Assembly (NCBI GenBank): GCA_045640985.1
Contig: JAZUFZ010000045.1
Span: 1 to 33,582 of the forward strand
Source of the DNA: Colimorpha sp045640985
Lineage (GTDB): Bacteria > Bacteroidota > Bacteroidia > Bacteroidales > P3
Direction of reading: 5' to 3'
Length of the DNA: 33,582 bases
The notes below the pieces were generated by a model. The model made no database searches and was not told the DNA's origin. It worked only from the letters and a program-made list of their open reading frames with translations. The position numbers and the translations under genes are program-made. This document shows positions 31,820-33,582 of the stretch, piece after piece. Numbering within the stretch: position 1 is the stretch's first letter; the number at the start of each line of letters is the position of its first letter.

Positions 31820-31850
31820 TTTGCAGAATGAAATATTTTGTGTAATTTTG
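31820..31850 (+). promoter_or_regulatory. Promoter of the tryptophanase operon
   Basis: TTTG (31820-31823) and TAATTTTG (31843-31850) are separated by exactly 19 bp in an AT-rich context. The structural gene starts only at 32054, leaving a leader of about 195 nt. Confidence 0.9.
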
Positions 31851-31861
31851 CACCTCGAACA

Positions 31862-31999
31862 GCCGTGGAACGGCAGCCGATATTATGAATAGAAACCGTT
31901 ACATCCCAATGCTCTCGCAGCGTTTCCTGAATATCAAGAAACGTGATGTAATAGCCTATTGATTAAGGTAGAAATACCGGAGTTCCGCTCAGGATGAGC
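31862..31999 (+). promoter_or_regulatory. Tryptophanase leader with two GGA-triloop hairpins
   Basis: The leader holds two 5-bp hairpins with the same GGA loop: gccgt-gga-acggc (31862-31874) and gctca-gga-tgagc (31987-31999). They bracket a 25-codon reading frame. The remaining part up to the tnaA ATG is AT-rich. The arrangement suggests post-transcriptional or translation-coupled control. A named riboswitch class was not recognised. GGA loops are CsrA-type targets in other phyla, but Bacteroidales generally lack CsrA, so another protein, or none, may bind. Confidence 0.5.
31885..31962 (+). CDS. Candidate tnaA leader peptide
   Basis: A 25-codon frame in the tryptophanase leader encodes MNRNRYIPMLSQRFLNIKKR followed by DVIAY and TGA. 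It begins about 28 nt after the expected transcription start. In Escherichia coli the tna operon is controlled by the TnaC leader peptide, which senses tryptophan through a conserved Trp and a C-terminal Pro. This peptide has neither, although its basic middle (RFLNIKKR) and TGA stop are loosely reminiscent of TnaC. It may be a stalling peptide of different type or a chance frame. Confidence 0.4.
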   Translation: MNRNRYIPMLSQRFLNIKKRDVIAY

Positions 32000-32053
32000 A
32001 GGATTGTGTTTTCTGAAATTTTAATTTTAATCATTAACATAAAATAATTTATT

Positions 32054-33430
32054 ATGGAACTTCCATTTGCAGAATCGTGGAAAATCAAGATGGTAGAACC
32101 CATTAAGAAATCCACCCGCGAAGAACGCGAAAAATGGCTCGAAGAAGCCCACAACAACATCTTTATGCTGAAGAGCGACCAGGTTTATATCGACCTCTGC
32201 ACCGACTCCGGTACGGGTGCAATGAGCGACCGCCAGTGGAGCGCTATGATGCTCGGCGATGAAAGCTATGCTGGTGCCCGCAGTTTCTTCAACATGAAAA
32301 ACACCATCACCGAAATCACCGGTTTTGAATATGTTATTCCTACCCACCAGGGCCGTGCAGCAGAGAACGTACTTTTCTCCCACCTGGTAAAGGCTGGTAA
32401 CATCATCCCAGGAAACGCTCATTTTGATACCACCAAAGGTCATATCGAGAGCCGCAAGGCATTCGCTATCGACGTAACCTGTGACGAGGCTCACGATACC
32501 CAGCTTGAGGTTCCTTTCAAAGGTAATGTAGGTCTCGAAAAACTCGAAAAAGTTCTCAAGGAAAACCAGGGCAATGTTCCTTTCATGGTTCTTACCGTTA
32601 CCAACAACACTGTTGGCGGTCAGCCTGTAAGCATGCAGAACATCCGTGAAACCTGCGAACTCTGCCACAAATACGGTGTGCCCGTAAATATGGACTCCGC
32701 TCGTTTCATCGAGAACGCATATTTCATCAAGACCCGTGAGAAGGGTTATGAAAACAAGACCATCGCAGAAATCGCCAAGGAAATGTTCTCCTACGCCGAC
32801 AGCATGACCATGTCAGCCAAGAAAGACGGTCTCGTAAACATGGGCGGTTTCATCGCAACTAACCGTCAGGACTGGTACGAAGGTGCAAAACGCTTCTGCA
32901 TCCCATTTGAAGGCTTCCTGACCTACGGCGGTATGAACGGCCGTGATATGGATGCTCTGGCAGTAGGTCTGCGCGAAAACCTTGAATTCGGCATGATCGA
33001 AACCCGCGTAAAACAGGTAGCATACCTCGCATCCAAATTGGATGAATATGGTATTCCTTATCAGCGTCCTGCCGGCGGACACGCCATCTTCGTAGATGCC
33101 GACAAGGTCCTCACCAACGTTCCTAAGGAAGAGTTCCCCGCTCAGACCCTCACCTGCGAGCTTTATCTCGAGAGCGGTGTCCGCGCCTGCGAAATCGGAT
33201 ATGTACTTGCTGACCGTGACCCTGTGACCCGCGAAAACCGTTTCGGAGGTCTTGACTTTGTACGTCTGTGTGTTCCCCGTCGTGTTTACACAAACAACCA
33301 CATGGATGTAATCGCTGCTTCGCTGAAGAACGTTTACGACCGTCGCGACACTATCAAGCGCGGTTTGGAAATCACCTGGGAAGCTGAACTTATGCGTCAC
33401 TTCACCTGCCAGTTCCGTCGTCTCAAATAG
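32054..33430 (+). CDS. tnaA: Tryptophanase (tryptophan indole-lyase)
   Basis: The 458-aa PLP enzyme splits L-tryptophan into indole, pyruvate and ammonia. The PLP lysine is K257 in MSAKKDG. It must be told from tyrosine phenol-lyase, and three positions favour tryptophanase: Asp125 in HFDTTKGH (Thr124 in tyrosine phenol-lyase), Ile381 in RACEIGY (Arg381 there) and His449 in MRHFTCQF (Phe448 there). Other landmarks are TDSGTGAMSD, PTHQGRAAEN, GGQPVSM, FEGFLTYGGMNGRDM and RPAGGHAIF. The gene stands alone behind a strong promoter and a roughly 195-nt leader. No tryptophan permease follows, unlike E. coli; the next gene is a GNAT enzyme after a terminator. Indole output is relevant to gut signalling. 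Confidence 0.93.
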   Translation: MELPFAESWKIKMVEPIKKSTREEREKWLEEAHNNIFMLKSDQVYIDLCTDSGTGAMSDRQWSAMMLGDESYAGARSFFNMKNTITEITGFEYVIPTHQGRAAENVLFSHLVKAGNIIPGNAHFDTTKGHIESRKAFAIDVTCDEAHDTQLEVPFKGNVGLEKLEKVLKENQGNVPFMVLTVTNNTVGGQPVSMQNIRETCELCHKYGVPVNMDSARFIENAYFIKTREKGYENKTIAEIAKEMFSYADSMTMSAKKDGLVNMGGFIATNRQDWYEGAKRFCIPFEGFLTYGGMNGRDMDALAVGLRENLEFGMIETRVKQVAYLASKLDEYGIPYQRPAGGHAIFVDADKVLTNVPKEEFPAQTLTCELYLESGVRACEIGYVLADRDPVTRENRFGGLDFVRLCVPRRVYTNNHMDVIAASLKNVYDRRDTIKRGLEITWEAELMRHFTCQFRRLK

Positions 33431-33451
33431 TCTGCGACTGGCATATATCAT

Positions 33452-33482
33452 AAAAGCTCCGACCTTTCAGGCCGGGGCTTTT
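33452..33482 (+). terminator. Terminator of tnaA
   Basis: Arms aaaagctccg (33452-33461) and cggggctttt (33473-33482) form a 10-bp stem with one T-G pair, and the 3' arm ends in the T run. It lies 21 bp after the stop codon. Confidence 0.85.
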
Positions 33483-33517
33483 GATTTGTAGAATAATAAG
33501 TTTTTAACTATAGTAAA

Positions 33518-33582
33518 ATGAGTTTGAACGATTATATCTTTCAAAAGCCGATCATACAAACAGAACGGTTGATACTTCGTCC
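33518..33582 (+). CDS. GNAT-family acetyltransferase, 5' fragment
   Basis: Only the first 21 codons are in the window, from the ATG at 33518: MSLNDYIFQKPI, then IQTERLILRP. The TERLILRP stretch is the usual opening strand of RimJ/RimL-type GNAT N-acetyltransferases. The acetyl-CoA site lies outside the window, so the substrate cannot be judged. Confidence 0.65.
   Translation, partial: MSLNDYIFQKPIIQTERLILR

Noticed and set aside
31885..31962. A true TnaC homologue
   Set aside because: The peptide lacks the essential Trp and C-terminal Pro of TnaC. It is kept only as a candidate leader peptide.
32054..33430. Tyrosine phenol-lyase as identity of the PLP lyase
   Set aside because: Positions 125, 381 and 449 carry Asp, Ile and His as in tryptophanase, not Thr, Arg and Phe as in tyrosine phenol-lyase.

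Overview
The window reads as a chromosomal segment of a member of the Bacteroidales. The support is: TAnnTTTG-type promoters with an upstream TTTG, little sign of Shine-Dalgarno sequences, a tmRNA whose tag reads GENNYALAA, an M1 peptidase with a type IX secretion (T9SS) sorting tail, a BspA-like leucine-rich-repeat lipoprotein, DUF4332, and a Bacteroides-type tryptophanase. Most genes are moderately GC-rich; the restriction-modification cassette at 1.1-3.4 kb is visibly AT-rich. Genus cannot be fixed from sequence reading alone.

Layout. 1-1.1 kb: non-coding DNA with dispersed element A. 1.1-3.4 kb: a HincII-family restriction-modification operon (methyltransferase then endonuclease, minus strand) ending in a strong terminator. 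3.6-5.1 kb: mazG and a coiled-coil lipoprotein (minus). 5.2-9.7 kb: dcp-like M3 peptidase and RNase R (plus), then a MerR/GyrI-like regulator. 10.7-11.3 kb: tmRNA and tRNA-Asp (minus). 11.5-17.1 kb: a five-gene minus-strand cluster with overlapping ends (putative outer-membrane protein, phosphoesterase lipoprotein, Ig-like lipoprotein, flippase-like membrane protein, fabD). 17.1-17.45 kb: 11-bp repeat arrays (element C). 17.45-20.2 kb: SPFH protein, a small ribbon-helix-helix protein, a small membrane protein, AlkD and YjbR (minus). 20.4-24.3 kb: T9SS aminopeptidase, rbfA and an FtsX/LolC-type permease (plus). 24.3-26.8 kb: a lipoprotein, a single-pass membrane protein and a stand-alone LytTR regulator (minus). 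27.0-27.7 kb: element B, an inverted relative of element A. 27.7-29.6 kb: LRR lipoprotein and a small companion gene (minus). 29.9-33.6 kb: lipid kinase, DUF4332 protein, a small helical protein, tryptophanase with a long leader, and the start of a GNAT acetyltransferase (plus).

Three observations stand out. (1) Reading the whole window I found no GTYRAC site, the HincII recognition sequence, although GTYRA followed by A, G or T occurs about 68 times. This suggests long exposure to the specificity encoded here. (2) The LytTR gene, its co-transcribed membrane protein and three 9-bp boxes spaced exactly 21 bp apart in front of the neighbouring lipoprotein gene look like a complete signalling circuit, similar in plan to streptococcal LytTR regulatory systems. 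(3) Elements A and B, 240-242 bp each and inverted about 26 kb apart, share 11-bp repeats at one end and an identical promoter-like 35-mer at the other; B points at the LytTR operon, whereas A points at no gene. The tryptophanase leader, with a 25-codon ORF between two GGA-triloop hairpins, is a further candidate regulator.
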